The notes: generated by a model not told the origin, from the sequence alone. A stretch of 64,000 nt of DNA from Paraburkholderia xenovorans LB400 (GCF_000013645.1 NC_007951.1:3100001-3164000), one strand, 5' to 3'. Numbered from the stretch's first letter, positions 48,505-59,147 are shown. Numbers and translations are program-made.

Positions 48505-49650
48505 TCAGCGCGGGCGGTAGCCGTACAGGTCGCCGTCGTGCGTCAGCACCACCAGCGTCTCGCCAGCGAGCACCGGCGCGGCGGTAATCGGGCTGCCGTC
48601 GGTCTTCACGCGGGCGACGAGCGTACCGTCGTCGCGCGACAGGAAATGCACGTAACCCTGGTAGTCGCCCAGCACCGCGGCGTGACCCAGAATGAACGGC
48701 ACGCTCAGATCGCGGTTCTTCAGCTTGTCGTTCTTCCACAGCGGCGCGCCGCTGCTGACGTCGAACGCCGACACCACCGACCAGTCGTCCGCGGCGACCA
48801 CGGCGCGGTCATCCTGCGCGAGGCCGCTCGTGCTCGAGAACGCCTTTTCCCACACCGCGCGCCCCGAGTTCGCGTCGAAACAGCCAATCTGGCCCTGGAA
48901 CGTCACGGCGCAGGTTTCCGAACCGACCAGCGTGGGCGGACCGGTCACGTCGTTGATACGCTCCACTTCCGTCACGCCCTTCGGATAGGACACCGGCGTT
49001 TGCCAGTAGTTGTCGCCCGTCTGCAGGTTGATCGCGGCGAACGAGCCGCCCGGGAACCCGGCCAGCACGGCGGCGTCGCCCGCGAATGTCATGCCCGACG
49101 ACACGCGCAGATTGAGCGGCACCGCGCGGTTGCGGTAGTTCCAGCGCTGCTCGCCGGTTTGCGCATTGAACGCCACGATCTGGCCGTCGACCGTACGCAC
49201 CACCACGAGGCCATTGCCGACGAGCGGCGGCGAAATGATTTCGCCCGGGGCCTTGGCGGTCCACAGTTGCTTGCCGTCCGCGCCGAGCACGTAGACGTCG
49301 CCCTTCAGGCCGCCGACCGCCGTGAGCGTGCCGTCGCTGCCGACACCCGCCGAGAGGTCGTCATGCAGCTTGACGCGCCAGATGTCCTGACCGGTTTGCG
49401 CGTCGATCTTCGCAACCGAACCGTTGGCGCCGGCCGCGTACACCGCATTGCCGACCGCCACCGGCGAGAACAGGTAGCGGCCCGCCTTGCCGACGCTCGC
49501 CTTCCAGGCCTGCTGCACGTCGAGCACGGGTTTGAACTCGGTGAGCGGCGTGGGCACGCGGCGCTCGTCTTTCGTGGATGAGCAAGCCGCCAGGGTGAAG
49601 ACGGTCATCGCACAGGCAACGGGCACAGCGTAACGTTTCAGCAGATTCAT
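48505..49650 (-). CDS. bamB: Outer-membrane assembly lipoprotein BamB
   Basis: BamB is the beta-propeller lipoprotein of the BAM complex. The 381-residue precursor has a lipobox (AMTVFTLAACSSTKDE) and repeated PQQ-like propeller strands (GRYLFSPVAVGNAVYAAGAN, ISPPLVGNGLVVVRTVDGQI, ASGAPLWKND). ATG 49650 is chosen because it begins just before the signal peptide; ATG 49665 would add five residues. It lies 75 bp downstream of yfgM. Confidence 0.95.
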   Translation of the reverse strand: MNLLKRYAVPVACAMTVFTLAACSSTKDERRVPTPLTEFKPVLDVQQAWKASVGKAGRYLFSPVAVGNAVYAAGANGSVAKIDAQTGQDIWRVKLHDDLSAGVGSDGTLTAVGGLKGDVYVLGADGKQLWTAKAPGEIISPPLVGNGLVVVRTVDGQIVAFNAQTGEQRWNYRNRAVPLNLRVSSGMTFAGDAAVLAGFPGGSFAAINLQTGDNYWQTPVSYPKGVTEVERINDVTGPPTLVGSETCAVTFQGQIGCFDANSGRAVWEKAFSSTSGLAQDDRAVVAADDWSVVSAFDVSSGAPLWKNDKLKNRDLSVPFILGHAAVLGDYQGYVHFLSRDDGTLVARVKTDGSPITAAPVLAGETLVVLTHDGDLYGYRPR

Positions 49651-49725
49651 CGGTGGACGAAGCATTCAGGAAATTAGTTAAAAGAGACCAACTGGTCGTT
49701 GCATGCGGCGCGCTGCATGCGGCAA

Positions 49726-50355
49726 TCAGCCGCCCAGCGCGTCCAGCTTGAACTGAATCAACTGGCGTGCCGAACTATCGTTTTTCGACAGCGAGTCGAG
49801 CGCGAGCTTGTAGGCCGCGCGCGCATCGTCACGCTTGCCTTGAGCGGCGAGCAGATCGCCGCGGCCGTTCGCCACGATGCCTTTGAACGCGTCGGACTGC
49901 GGTTCGGCGAGCAGCGCAAGACCCTGGTCGTAAGCCTTGTCGTCGAGCAGCAGCGAAGCGAGACGCAGTTTCGCAATCTGCCTGAACTCGTCGTCTTTTG
50001 CGTGATCGATGGTCCATTGCAGTTGCGCCTTCGCGGCGGCCTCGTCGCCCGCCGCGTACAGCGCCCTGGCGGCGCCCAGCGCGGTCATCTGCGCATACGC
50101 GGTGCGGCCGAACCTGTCTTCCATGTCGGCGGCGACGCGCGTGATCTTTGCCTTGTCGCCCGATGCCACGGCTTGCTGCACCTGGTCATACAGCACGGCG
50201 GCTTCCGCCGCCTCGCGCCGCTGCCAGAAATTCCAGCCGTTCCAGCCGGCCGCGGCCACCAGTGCCACCAGCACGATCCATGTGGTTGCATTGCCCCACT
50301 GCGTCCACCATGCCTTCAGACTTTCAATCGATTCTTGTTCGTCGTGGTAACTCAT
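49726..50355 (-). CDS. yfgM: YfgM-like ancillary SecYEG translocon subunit
   Basis: A 209-residue inner-membrane protein with one N-terminal helix (TTWIVLVALVAAAGWNGWNF) and a periplasmic TPR-like domain (RLASLLLDDKAYDQGLALLA, GDLLAAQGKRDDARAAYKLA). The family associates with SecYEG and periplasmic chaperones. It sits between hisS and bamB as in most beta- and gamma-proteobacteria. Confidence 0.93.
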   Translation of the reverse strand: MSYHDEQESIESLKAWWTQWGNATTWIVLVALVAAAGWNGWNFWQRREAAEAAVLYDQVQQAVASGDKAKITRVAADMEDRFGRTAYAQMTALGAARALYAAGDEAAAKAQLQWTIDHAKDDEFRQIAKLRLASLLLDDKAYDQGLALLAEPQSDAFKGIVANGRGDLLAAQGKRDDARAAYKLALDSLSKNDSSARQLIQFKLDALGG

Positions 50356-50433
50356 TGCCCGGCGATTTCCTCTTTCTTGCTACATGTGCGTGTCGAGTCC
50401 GATTGGAAACCAACCGGCTCGACGACATCGCGA

Positions 50434-51774
50434 TCAGTCGTCGCCGTCTTCGGCGGTTGCAACCATCGCATTGATTAGAAATTCGGTCAAGTCTTCGGCG
50501 GGCACGTTGTGTTGCTCGTTTTTACCGCCGTCAGCATTCGTATCGCGCAACGGTTTCACGCCGACCGTGCCGTTGGCGATCTCGTCTTCACCGAGCACCA
50601 CCGCAAAGGCCGCGCCGCTTGCATCCGCACGCTTCATCTGCGATTTGAAGCTGGCCGTCTGACCGTCGGCACTGCAATGCAGGATGACGTCGAGGCCCGT
50701 GTCGCGCAAACGCTCGGCAATGATGAAGGCCTGTTCGCGCGCCGCCTCGCCCTGATGGACCACGTACACGTCGCAACCTTCGTCTTCCGGCACGAGTTGC
50801 TCTTCTTTCAGCAATTCGAGGATCCGCTCGATGCCCATTGCCCAGCCGCATGCCGCCGTGGGCTTGCCGCCGAGCTGTTCGATCAGCGGATCGTAACGGC
50901 CGCCGGCCGCAACGGTGCCTTGCGCGCCGAGCTTGTCGGTCACCCATTCGAACACGGTCAGATTGTAATAATCGAGACCGCGCACGAGACGCTGATTGAT
51001 CGTGAACGGAATATTGTTCGCCTTCAGAATGCGCTGCAAACCTTCGAAGTGCGCGCGCGATTCTTCGCCGAGAAAATCGATCAGCTTCGGCGCGTTCTGC
51101 GCGACTTCCTGCATGGCCGGATTCTTCGTATCGAGCACGCGCAGCGGGTTCGTGTAGAGACGACGCTTCGCTTCTTCGTCGAGCACGTCCATGTGCTTTT
51201 CGAGGTACGCGATCAGTTCGACACGATGCGCCGCGCGTTCGTGCGCGAGACCCAGCGAATTGAGTTCGAGCTTGATGCCCATCAGCCCGAGATCGTCCCA
51301 CAGGCGCTGGCACATCATGATGATTTCAGCGTCGGCGTCCGGACCGGCAAAGCCCAGCGCTTCCACACCGACCTGATGGAACTGGCGATAGCGGCCGCGC
51401 TGCGGACGCTCGTGACGGAACATCGGACCGATGTACCACAGGCGCTTCGGGCCGTCGTACAGCATGTTGTGTTCGATCGCCGCGCGCACCACCGCTGCCG
51501 TATTTTCCGGCCGCATGGTCAGATTTTCACCATTGAGCGCGTCGGTAAAGCTGTACATCTCTTTCTCGACGATATCGGTCACCTCACCGATACCGCGCTT
51601 GAACAGCTGCGTATGCTCGATGATCGGCGTACGGATATTCTGGTATCCGTACGAACGCAGCATAGACTTGACGGTGGTTTCAAAAAATTCCCACAGCCCG
51701 GCTTCCTGCGGAAGGATGTCGTTCATGCCCTTCACGCCGGACAGCTTTTCGAGCTTTTTCTTCTGTTCAGTCAT
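50434..51774 (-). CDS. hisS: Histidine--tRNA ligase
   Basis: HisRS is a class II synthetase, 446 residues. It starts with [20 protein letters not shown], and has motif 2 [20 protein letters not shown], the histidine-specific [15 protein letters not shown] and [15 protein letters not shown], motif 3 ([14 protein letters not shown]), and a C-terminal anticodon-binding domain. It is 21 bp downstream of ispG, probably co-transcribed. Confidence 0.98.
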   Translation of the reverse strand: MTEQKKKLEKLSGVKGMNDILPQEAGLWEFFETTVKSMLRSYGYQNIRTPIIEHTQLFKRGIGEVTDIVEKEMYSFTDALNGENLTMRPENTAAVVRAAIEHNMLYDGPKRLWYIGPMFRHERPQRGRYRQFHQVGVEALGFAGPDADAEIIMMCQRLWDDLGLMGIKLELNSLGLAHERAAHRVELIAYLEKHMDVLDEEAKRRLYTNPLRVLDTKNPAMQEVAQNAPKLIDFLGEESRAHFEGLQRILKANNIPFTINQRLVRGLDYYNLTVFEWVTDKLGAQGTVAAGGRYDPLIEQLGGKPTAACGWAMGIERILELLKEEQLVPEDEGCDVYVVHQGEAAREQAFIIAERLRDTGLDVILHCSADGQTASFKSQMKRADASGAAFAVVLGEDEIANGTVGVKPLRDTNADGGKNEQHNVPAEDLTEFLINAMVATAEDGDD

Positions 51775-51795
51775 CTGTCTTTCGGTAGCCGATAT

Positions 51796-53112
51796 TTAAT
51801 TGAGCGCTTCGGCGCGGCCGTAGCGGCGCTCGACGTAGTCACTCACGATTTGCTGGAATTCTTGGGCGATGTTTTCGCCGCGCAGCGTCTTCACCTTCTC
51901 GCCGTCGATGAACACCGGCGCGGCAGGATTCTCACCCGAACCCGGCAAGCTAATGCCGATGTTGGCCTGCTTCGACTCGCCCGGACCGTTGACGATGCAA
52001 CCCATCACCGCGACGTGCATCTTCTCGACGCCAGGATACTGATCGCGCCACACCGGCATCTGCGTGCGCAGATAGGTCTGGATCTGCGACGCCAGTTCCT
52101 GGAACAGCGTGCTGGTGGTACGGCCGCAACCCGGGCACGCGATCACCATCGGCGTGAACGAGCGCAGCCCCATGGTCTGCAGGATTTCCTGGCCGACGAT
52201 CACCTCGCCGGTGCGCGATCCGCCCGGTTCCGGCGTAAGCGAAATGCGGATCGTGTCGCCGATGCCCTGCTGCAGCAACACGGACAGCGCCGCCGTCGAC
52301 GCCACGATGCCTTTCGAGCCCATGCCGGCCTCGGTCAAGCCGAGATGCAGCGCGAAATCGCAACGGCGCGCGAGTTCACGATACACGGCGATCAGATCCT
52401 GCACGCCGCTAACCTTGCACGACAGAATGATCTGGTTGCGCGACAGACCGAGTTCGACCGCCCGCTCCGCCGAGCCGATCGCCGACTGGATGAGCGCTTC
52501 ATACATGACGCTTTGCGCTTCCCACGGCGTGGAACGCGCGGCGTTCTCGTCCATCATTTTGGCGAGCAGATCCTGATCGAGACTGCCCCAGTTGACGCCG
52601 ATACGCACAGGTTTGTCGTACTTCGCCGCGGCTTCGACCATCTGCGCAAACTGCGTGTCGCGCTTCGCGCCGTGGCCCACGTTGCCCGGGTTGATCCGGT
52701 ACTTGGACAACGCCTCCGCACAGGCGGGGTAATCGCGCAACAGCAAATGGCCGTTGTAATGGAAGTCGCCGACGAGCGGCACCGACACGCCCATGCGGTC
52801 GAGCTGCTCGCGCACGGCCGGCACGGCCGCAGCCGCTTCCGGCGTGTTCACCGTGATACGCACCAGTTCCGAGCCGGCCTGCGCCAGCTCCTTGATCTGG
52901 ATTGCGGTGCCGATCGCGTCCGCGGTGTCCGTGTTGGTCATGGACTGGACACGCACAGGCGCGTCGCCACCGATCGTGACGAGCTGACCGCCCCAACGGA
53001 CGTCGACCGCGTGCGACTTGCGCCGCGCGGCCTGGCCGCCGAACACCGGCTCATTGGAAACGATCTTGCTACTGGATTGGGATTGAGCTTCGGAATGCAT
53101 CGAAAAACCCAT
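51796..53112 (-). CDS. ispG: 4-hydroxy-3-methylbut-2-enyl diphosphate synthase (flavodoxin)
   Basis: IspG makes HMBPP in the MEP isoprenoid pathway and holds a 4Fe-4S cluster. The 438-residue protein has [42 protein letters not shown] (two cluster cysteines) and [18 protein letters not shown] (third cysteine). Start ATG 53112 or 53100 are both possible. A terminator separates it from the rodZ-like gene upstream. Confidence 0.97.
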   Translation of the reverse strand: MGFSMHSEAQSQSSSKIVSNEPVFGGQAARRKSHAVDVRWGGQLVTIGGDAPVRVQSMTNTDTADAIGTAIQIKELAQAGSELVRITVNTPEAAAAVPAVREQLDRMGVSVPLVGDFHYNGHLLLRDYPACAEALSKYRINPGNVGHGAKRDTQFAQMVEAAAKYDKPVRIGVNWGSLDQDLLAKMMDENAARSTPWEAQSVMYEALIQSAIGSAERAVELGLSRNQIILSCKVSGVQDLIAVYRELARRCDFALHLGLTEAGMGSKGIVASTAALSVLLQQGIGDTIRISLTPEPGGSRTGEVIVGQEILQTMGLRSFTPMVIACPGCGRTTSTLFQELASQIQTYLRTQMPVWRDQYPGVEKMHVAVMGCIVNGPGESKQANIGISLPGSGENPAAPVFIDGEKVKTLRGENIAQEFQQIVSDYVERRYGRAEALN

Positions 53113-53153
53113 TTACGCCACATGCGCCACACAACAGACGTAGCGCCTGAATT

Positions 53154-53186
53154 GAAAAAGCGCCGCGGACCGGTTGGCCGCGGCGC
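53154..53186 (-). terminator. Rho-independent terminator between rodZ-like and ispG
   Basis: A perfect 9-bp stem (53160-53168 with 53178-53186, GCGCCGCGG core) with a 9-nt loop is followed on the minus strand by a CTTTTTC run. It is 12 nt past the rodZ stop, so ispG-hisS probably has its own promoter or depends on readthrough. Confidence 0.8.
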
Positions 53187-53198
53187 ATACCGTATCTG

Positions 53199-54311
53199 TC
53201 AAGGCAGCGCGAAACGCGCCACATTACCTTTGGCCGCCGCATATTTCGACGGATCGACCGGCTGGCCGTCGAGCGTCAGCGATTCGAGACCGGCCTTGTT
53301 GCCGACCGTGATCCTGAACGGCGCCACACCCGTTACTTCTTTGGTATCGCCTGCGTGCACGAGGCCGGAGAACACTTCCTTGCCGTCCTGTCCACGCACG
53401 CTGAACCAGCTGTCCTGCGTCACGCGCAATGCAACGATCGCCTCACCGGCAGCCGGCGCCACCGTTGCCGCCGACGCACCCGCGACCACCGCCGCCGGCG
53501 CACTTGCGCCCGGCGCTGCGGCAGCCTGGGCCTGCGAGCCGGCCTTGGGCGCGGCCGCTGTCGCCGTAACCGCCGGCGCCGACGACGGCGTCGTGCCGGT
53601 GGCAAGCGGCGCGGGCATCGGCGTGGCCGACGCTGGATTCTCTGCTGCCACCTGCGCGTCCGGCGTGGACGCAGCCTCGCCCGCCGTTACTTCGGAACCC
53701 GCGGCTTGACCTTGCGCCACCGCGCCCGAAGCGCCGGTCGCGCCACCAGCGGCACCATTCGCACTCGCTTTCAACCGTGCAAGCCACGCCGACGAATCGC
53801 CGCCATTGGTATGCCACATGCCCAGCGCGATCACCGCGACGATCACCGCCGCCACGCCCCACAACCACGAGCGGCTCTTTTGCCCGCTGCCGCCCAGCGA
53901 AAGCGACACCCGGCCGCGCGGCAAATCCTTACCCGACGAGGCCGGCATCGACAGATCCGGCGCGGCCACACCCTTTTCACGGCGCAATGCCGCCGTGAAC
54001 GGCGTAGGGTCGGCGCCGAGCATCTTCGCGTAACTGCGCACCACACCCAGCGCGAAAGTGGTGTCCGGCAAATGGCTGATGTCGCCCGATTCGAGCGCAC
54101 GCAACTTGATGGCGGACACTTTCAGACGCGCCGATACATCCTCGATCGTCCAGCCTTTCGATTCACGCAATTGGGTCAAGCGCGCGCCAACCGCCGCCAA
54201 CGAATCCATGCCCGGCTGCACGACGGGCTGCACCACCGCCCGTGCAACCGGCGCCGGATGGCCTTCGTTCGTGTCTGTGTCCTGCGGCTGCGGGTGCTGC
54301 GGCTCACTCAT
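53199..54311 (-). CDS. RodZ-like helix-turn-helix membrane protein (DUF4115)
   Basis: A 370-residue protein with an N-terminal Cro/CI-type HTH (LTQLRESKGWTIEDVSARLK, LRALESGDISHLPDTTFALG). One membrane helix follows (SWLWGVAAVIVAVIALGMWH), then a ~110-residue Ala/Pro/Gly/Thr linker and a C-terminal beta domain (ALRVTQDSWFSVRGQDGKEV, GVAPFRITVGNKAGL). This is the RodZ layout; RodZ links MreB to the envelope and sets rod shape. An AAGGA sequence precedes ATG 54311. It lies between rlmN and ispG, as expected for rodZ. Confidence 0.88.
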   Translation of the reverse strand: MSEPQHPQPQDTDTNEGHPAPVARAVVQPVVQPGMDSLAAVGARLTQLRESKGWTIEDVSARLKVSAIKLRALESGDISHLPDTTFALGVVRSYAKMLGADPTPFTAALRREKGVAAPDLSMPASSGKDLPRGRVSLSLGGSGQKSRSWLWGVAAVIVAVIALGMWHTNGGDSSAWLARLKASANGAAGGATGASGAVAQGQAAGSEVTAGEAASTPDAQVAAENPASATPMPAPLATGTTPSSAPAVTATAAAPKAGSQAQAAAAPGASAPAAVVAGASAATVAPAAGEAIVALRVTQDSWFSVRGQDGKEVFSGLVHAGDTKEVTGVAPFRITVGNKAGLESLTLDGQPVDPSKYAAAKGNVARFALP

Positions 54312-54526
54312 CCCAAATCCTTTCGCGTCGATTTTTTTCACTTGTGCAACCCGGACGGGCCCAAGCCTCACGTCCCAATCGCAGACCGTTTATAACAAAA
54401 TGCGCGGCCTTGTGCGCCGCTTCCGATCGCTTCTGCAAACTTTCTTTTCAATCGACACTGGTACCGCAGGTTTTCGCGCGTTTGCAGAGCTTTCTCCGAA
54501 CGCCGCCACCCTGCCGCCCCGCACGA

Positions 54527-55678
54527 TTACACGGCACGAACCTCGATAATCTTCGCTGCCTTCCCGGTGCGCTCAGCGAGGCGGGTGCGGTCTTTCACCG
54601 CACCGGCCAACTGACCGCAGGCAGCGTCGATATCATCGCCGCGTGTTTTACGCACCGTGGTGATGACGCCCGCGTCCATCAACACTTGTGCAAACCGCTT
54701 GATCTGTTCCGGTTTCGAGCGGATGAGGCCCGATTCGGGGAACGGATTGAACGGAATCAGGTTGAACTTGCACGGCACGTCGCGCGTAACCGCCAGCAAC
54801 TCGCGCGCTTGCGCTTCGCTGTCGTTCACGCCGTCGAGCATGCAATATTCAAACGTAATGAAGTCGCGCGGCGCGACCTTCAGATAGCGCTGGCAAGCCG
54901 CCATCAATTCGCGCAGCGGGTACTTTTTGTTCAACGGCACCAGCATGTCACGCAATGGATCGCTGGGGGCATGCAAGGATACCGCGAGCGCCACGGGCAG
55001 ATCAGCGCCGAGCCGGTCCATCATGGGCACGACACCCGAAGTGGACAGCGTGACACGGCGGCGCGACAAACCGTAGGCATTGTCGTCGAGCATCAGGCGC
55101 ATGGCCGGCACGACCGCGTCGTAGTTGAGCAGCGGCTCGCCCATGCCCATCATCACGACATTCGTGACGACGCGCTCGCCCTTGCCGTCACCACCCGTGG
55201 CGCGGCCGCCGTCCACGCCGCGCGACGCGCGCAGCGCGAACTCGGCCATACGCAACTGGCCGATGATTTCGCCGGTAGTGAGATTGCGGGAGAAACCCTG
55301 TTTGCCGGTCGAACAGAAACGGCAATTGACCGCACACCCGGCCTGCGACGACACACATAGCGTGCCGCGCGTTTCCTCGGGAATGTAGACGGTTTCGACC
55401 GCGTTGCTGTTGCCGACGTCGATCAGCCACTTGCGTGTGCCGTCGGTCGAAATATGGTCGCTGACGATGCCCGGCATCGAGATCGTGGCGCGCCCCTTGA
55501 GCTTTTCGCGCAAGGACTTGGCCAGATCGGTCATGCCGTCGAAGTCGGCGGCGTTGTACTGGTGAATCCAGCGCTGCAATTGCCTGGCGCGAAACGGCTT
55601 CTCGCCCAGGCTGTCGCAGTAGGCGACAAGCCCTTGGGCGTCGAGGTCGAGAAGGTTGACGGTGGGACTGCTCGTCAT
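54527..55678 (-). CDS. rlmN: Dual-specificity 23S rRNA/tRNA adenine C2-methyltransferase RlmN
   Basis: RlmN is a radical-SAM enzyme that methylates A2503 of 23S rRNA and A37 of some tRNAs. The 383-residue protein has the cluster motif CxxxCxxC in [28 protein letters not shown] and [18 protein letters not shown] conserved cysteine lies in the C-terminal part ([12 protein letters not shown]). CAGGA precedes ATG 55678. Downstream of ndk. Confidence 0.97.
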   Translation of the reverse strand: MTSSPTVNLLDLDAQGLVAYCDSLGEKPFRARQLQRWIHQYNAADFDGMTDLAKSLREKLKGRATISMPGIVSDHISTDGTRKWLIDVGNSNAVETVYIPEETRGTLCVSSQAGCAVNCRFCSTGKQGFSRNLTTGEIIGQLRMAEFALRASRGVDGGRATGGDGKGERVVTNVVMMGMGEPLLNYDAVVPAMRLMLDDNAYGLSRRRVTLSTSGVVPMMDRLGADLPVALAVSLHAPSDPLRDMLVPLNKKYPLRELMAACQRYLKVAPRDFITFEYCMLDGVNDSEAQARELLAVTRDVPCKFNLIPFNPFPESGLIRSKPEQIKRFAQVLMDAGVITTVRKTRGDDIDAACGQLAGAVKDRTRLAERTGKAAKIIEVRAV

Positions 55679-55839
55679 ATCGAATCCTGCCATTTCAGTG
55701 CGAGACTACGTTCATGCAACAAGCTGCATGAACGCCATGCCGTTCGCGCCCATTCCTGCTGCTTTTACCTTACTACTTTGCCGGGCGATTCGTGCGATAA
55801 ATCCGGTCGGCTGCACGAAACGCGCGCGGCAAGGCCTGC

Positions 55840-56265
55840 TTAGCGCGAGTAGACGTTCACTTGCGGGAAGAAGAACGCGATTTCGACTGCGGCCGTTTCA
55901 GGCGCGTCGGAACCGTGCACTGCGTTCGCGTCGATGCTGTCTGCGAAGTCGGCGCGGATCGTGCCCTTTTCCGCCTTCTTCGGGTCCGTTGCACCCATCA
56001 GATCACGATGCTTCAGGATGGCGTTTTCGCCTTCCAGCGCTTGCACGACGACCGGACCCGAGATCATGAAATCGACCAGGTCCTTGAAGAACGGACGTGC
56101 TGCGTGCACAGCGTAGAACTTCTCCGCGTCGGCGCGCGACAGGTGAACCATGCGCGATGCCACGATCTTCAGACCAGCGTTCTCGAAACGGGTGTAGATC
56201 TGGCCGATCACGTTCTTGGCCACTGCGTCCGGCTTGATAATGGACAGGGTGCGTTCGATCGCCAT
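55840..56265 (-). CDS. ndk: Nucleoside diphosphate kinase
   Basis: Ndk exchanges gamma-phosphates between nucleoside triphosphates and diphosphates. The 141-residue protein begins [20 protein letters not shown] and has the active-site histidine in [10 protein letters not shown]. All family landmarks are in place. First gene of the ndk-rlmN-rodZ block. Confidence 0.98.
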   Translation of the reverse strand: MAIERTLSIIKPDAVAKNVIGQIYTRFENAGLKIVASRMVHLSRADAEKFYAVHAARPFFKDLVDFMISGPVVVQALEGENAILKHRDLMGATDPKKAEKGTIRADFADSIDANAVHGSDAPETAAVEIAFFFPQVNVYSR

Positions 56266-56554
56266 AAAAACTCCAAAAAATTAAGAGGTTACAGATTCAA
56301 ATGAATCCGCTATTGTAGCATGTTCCCGTGTATGATTGCGATTGAACCCTTACAGCATTGAAAGACTCCGGGCAGGAGTTTCCGAATACTGGTAGCGTAG
56401 GCAGTGTCGGTATTTTCAGGGCATTGAAACTCCCTGCCCGCGCGCCAATCTTAGGGATGAGAGCGCCGCACCGGCGGCAGAAATTCCCACGGCACGGCTC
56501 GCTACAACCCGCTTCACAACCATACGTAACTTGCTTCTGAGGTAAGGAGAGACC

Positions 56555-57253
56555 ATGAACGATCATCCGTATAGCTTTGGCCGCAATGGCGCGGTCAGCA
56601 CGGTCGAAACGCGTAACCGCGTGCTGCGGAACACCTACTGGCTGCTCGCGCTGTCCATGATTCCGACAGTGCTCGGTGCGTGGGTGGGCCTCGCCACGGG
56701 TTTCTCGCTGTTCGCCGCCACGAGTCCCGCCATGAGCATGCTGGCGTTCTTCGCGATCGCCTTCGGATTCATGTTCGCCATCCAGAAGACCAAAGACAGC
56801 GCGGCCGGCGTGTTCGTGCTGCTAGGCTTCACGTTCTTCATGGGCCTGATGCTGTCGCGCATCCTGAGCTTCGTGCTCGGTTTTTCGAACGGCCCGTCGC
56901 TGATCATGCTCGCCTTCGGTGGCACTGGCGTGATCTTCGCGTCGATGGCGACCATCGCCACGGTCAGCAAGCGCGACTTCTCGGGCCTCGGCAAGTGGCT
57001 GTTCATGGGCGTGATCGTGCTGCTGCTCGCGTCGGTCGCGAACGTGTTCCTGCACCTGCCGGCGCTGATGCTCACGGTGTCGGTCATGGCCATCGTGATC
57101 TTCTCGGCCTACATGCTGTTCGACGTTCAGCGCGTGGTGAACGGCGGTGAAACGAACTACATTACCGCCACGCTTGCGATCTACCTGGATCTGTACAACG
57201 TGTTCGTCAACCTTCTCGCGCTGCTCGGTATCTTCGGCGGCAATCGCAACTAG
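56555..57253 (+). CDS. Bax inhibitor-1 / YccA family membrane protein
   Basis: A 232-residue inner-membrane protein with seven hydrophobic helices, starting NRVLRNTYWLLALSMIPTVL. Family-like stretches include SNGPSLIMLAFGGTGVIFAS and FSAYMLFDVQRVVNGGETNY with ATLAIYLDLYNVFVNLLALL. In E. coli YccA interacts with FtsH-HflKC. An AAGGAGAG ribosome-binding site precedes ATG 56555. It is divergent from ndk. Confidence 0.93.
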   Translation: MNDHPYSFGRNGAVSTVETRNRVLRNTYWLLALSMIPTVLGAWVGLATGFSLFAATSPAMSMLAFFAIAFGFMFAIQKTKDSAAGVFVLLGFTFFMGLMLSRILSFVLGFSNGPSLIMLAFGGTGVIFASMATIATVSKRDFSGLGKWLFMGVIVLLLASVANVFLHLPALMLTVSVMAIVIFSAYMLFDVQRVVNGGETNYITATLAIYLDLYNVFVNLLALLGIFGGNRN

Positions 57254-57263
57254 GCCTGATTCG

Positions 57264-57289
57264 GGGCGCGGCGTCGAAACGCCTCGCCT
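57264..57289 (+). terminator. Probable terminator of the BI-1 gene, adjoining the intron 3' end
   Basis: The hairpin GGCGCGGCG with CGCCTCGCC (one mismatch) around a TCGAAA loop, followed only by TT. It lies just outside the intron's 3' boundary, so the T-run may be cut short by the junction. Confidence 0.5.
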
Positions 57290-57329
57290 TGATCGGCATA
57301 GGGGACGGCCATGAGACCGTACCCCTGCC

Positions 57330-57365
57330 ACACCACCCGGCATGCGGGTCCGCACCGGGCGGTTC
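57330..57365 (-). ncRNA. Group II intron domain V
   Basis: On the minus strand ACCGCCCGGTGCGG pairs with CCGCATGCCGGGTGGT to form the short catalytic hairpin. The catalytic triad reads CGC rather than AGC, as in group IIC introns. It sits 12 nt past the ltrA stop. Confidence 0.75.
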
Positions 57366-57377
57366 GGGAAGTTGAGG

Positions 57378-58745
57378 TTAGGAGAGTCGGGGCACGCCCA
57401 GCCGGTCGAAGTATGCGATGGTCAGCACGCTCTTGAGCAACCGGTCACTGTTGCGCCACCAGCGGCGGCTGTTCGCAGCCACCTGTTTTGCCACAGGCTC
57501 CGGCGCACCCAACCCGCGCAGCTCCCGGTAGATCGCGGGACCACGGCGCCAATGTTTGAGCTGGATCGCACGCAGCCGATGGCGCATCCACTCTTCCAGC
57601 TCGCGCCAGACCTTCGGTGTTTGCGCCAACCGGAAGTATGCCTTCCAGCCCTGAACATAGGACCGTAGCCGTTCCACCACCTCCTTCATGCTGCGCCCGC
57701 CAGAGCGACGGGTCAGTTCACGAATGCGGTGTTTGAACGCCAGCAGCGGTTTGGCCGCCACCTTGCGCTTGACCATCCCACCCGCAGCCACCCACAGGCT
57801 GTAGCCCAGAAACTTGCGACCAAACACACTCGCCACCGCGCTTTTGGTCTCGTTGACCTTCAGGCGCAGACGGCCATACAGGCGTCGCAGCAAGGCCATT
57901 ACCCGCTCGCCCGCACGACGGCTGCGAACATAGACATTCGCGTCATCGGCGTAGCGTGCGAAGCAGTGGCCCCGCCGCTCCAGTTCCTTGTCCACCTCAT
58001 CAAGCAGTACGTTGGCCAACAGCGGGGATAGCGGCCCGCCTTGCGGCGTGCCCTGATCCCGCTGCTGCACCACGCCGTCATCCATGATGCCGCTGTTCAG
58101 ATATGTCCGGACCAGCCGGATTACTCCGGCGTCGTCTATGCGTCTCTTCAAGCGGTCGATCAGGATGTCGTGGTTGACCCGGTCGAAGAACTTCTCCAGA
58201 TCAACGTCCACCACGATCCGCCGACCCGACTGCACGTACGACTGCGCGGCAAGCACCGCGTCGTGCGCCCGCCGCCCGGGCCGGAAACCGTAGCTGTGCT
58301 CGCTGAAGGTGGGGTCCAGAATCGGCTGCAGGACTTGCAGCAACGCCTGCTGGATCAGCCGGTCCGTCACCGTCGGGATGCCCAGCTCGCGCTCGCCTCC
58401 ATCCGGTTTCGGAATCGTCACCCGCCGTACCGGATCAGGCCGGTACGTCCCCTTCAGCAGTTGTTCACGGATCACAGGCCACGCCGTCACCAGATGACGC
58501 GCCGTCTGGCCAATGTCCAGACCGTCCACGCCAGCGGCTCCCTTGTTGGCCCGGACCCGTTTGAACGCCCGCTTCAGGTTCTCTCTCGTCAGCGCCGCTG
58601 CCAGCAGCGCCGACCCCGCGTCCCCGGATTCATGTCGCGGGCAGCAGGCTTCGTCGCTCACAGGCATAGGCGCAGCTTCACCGCGCGTGACTCCCGCTCG
58701 CCCCGTTTGCACGGGCATCTGACGCATTGCCTGTCGCATCGACAT
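57378..58745 (-). CDS. ltrA: Group II intron-encoded reverse transcriptase/maturase
   Basis: This 455-residue LtrA-like protein supports intron splicing and retrotransposition. The reverse-transcriptase domain has IPKPDGGERELGIPTVTDRL, VVDVDLEKFFDRVNHD (178-193), TPQGGPLSPLLANVLLDEV and the catalytic YADD at 265-268. Domain X follows (FLGYSLWVAAGGMVKRKV, then a basic region to the C-terminus). There is no HNH endonuclease domain, as is usual for group IIC. All catalytic residues are intact. It opens about 400 nt inside the intron. The upstream AAGGAG is somewhat far from ATG 58745. Confidence 0.96.
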   Translation of the reverse strand: MSMRQAMRQMPVQTGRAGVTRGEAAPMPVSDEACCPRHESGDAGSALLAAALTRENLKRAFKRVRANKGAAGVDGLDIGQTARHLVTAWPVIREQLLKGTYRPDPVRRVTIPKPDGGERELGIPTVTDRLIQQALLQVLQPILDPTFSEHSYGFRPGRRAHDAVLAAQSYVQSGRRIVVDVDLEKFFDRVNHDILIDRLKRRIDDAGVIRLVRTYLNSGIMDDGVVQQRDQGTPQGGPLSPLLANVLLDEVDKELERRGHCFARYADDANVYVRSRRAGERVMALLRRLYGRLRLKVNETKSAVASVFGRKFLGYSLWVAAGGMVKRKVAAKPLLAFKHRIRELTRRSGGRSMKEVVERLRSYVQGWKAYFRLAQTPKVWRELEEWMRHRLRAIQLKHWRRGPAIYRELRGLGAPEPVAKQVAANSRRWWRNSDRLLKSVLTIAYFDRLGVPRLS

Positions 58746-59147
58746 GACGCTGGACGCTCCTTCCCGTTCGGCCCTTCGTCACCAGCTTCAGCCTCCCCGG
58801 CCTGTCCTGTAACTACTACGGCCTCTGCTGACTTCTCGCTCCGGCTCGACACCGTTGCCCTTTCAGGCATGAGGCGAGATCTCCCCAGGTAAGAACGCAC
58901 TCCTTCACTGCACAACCGCCGGATCTACGCCATCTCCCCTTGATCACGAGAGCTTTACGCTTCTTTGCGCGCTCGCCCTGGTCGGCAACGCCTTCTATCC
59001 GGTTCTTGTTCATCGGCTCGCAGTTTCGCTCCACGCTTCCTCCCCACATTCGGTCGCCCTCATGCAGTTGCGCTTCGCTTCGCTCGCTGTGATCAACTTG
59101 CGGTGGGACTTGCACCCACAAGAGTGCGCCCATGCTGGGCGCACAAA

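Larger units (their letters stand above)
57292..59144 (-). mobile_element. Group IIC-like intron, apparently complete (about 1.85 kb)
   Basis: The minus strand begins at 59144 with GTGCGCCCAGCATGGGCGCA, the classic group II 5' end and first stem. It encodes LtrA (57378-58745). Near the end is a 34-nt domain V-like hairpin (57330-57365) with a CGC triad, characteristic of class C, then a domain VI-like stem (57300-57325) with a candidate branch A, ending CCGAT at about 57292. The 5' exon is a Rho-independent terminator followed by its T-run, the known target of group IIC introns. The 3' boundary is accurate to a few bases. The stretch 58746-59144 is intron RNA domains I-III, not coding. Confidence 0.88.

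Noticed and set aside
50509..53709. A 1066-codon plus-strand open frame antisense to hisS, ispG and rodZ
   Set aside because: It lies fully opposite well-recognised genes, is rich in Arg/His/Ala/Val as expected from the antisense of GC-rich codons, and has no domain-like content.
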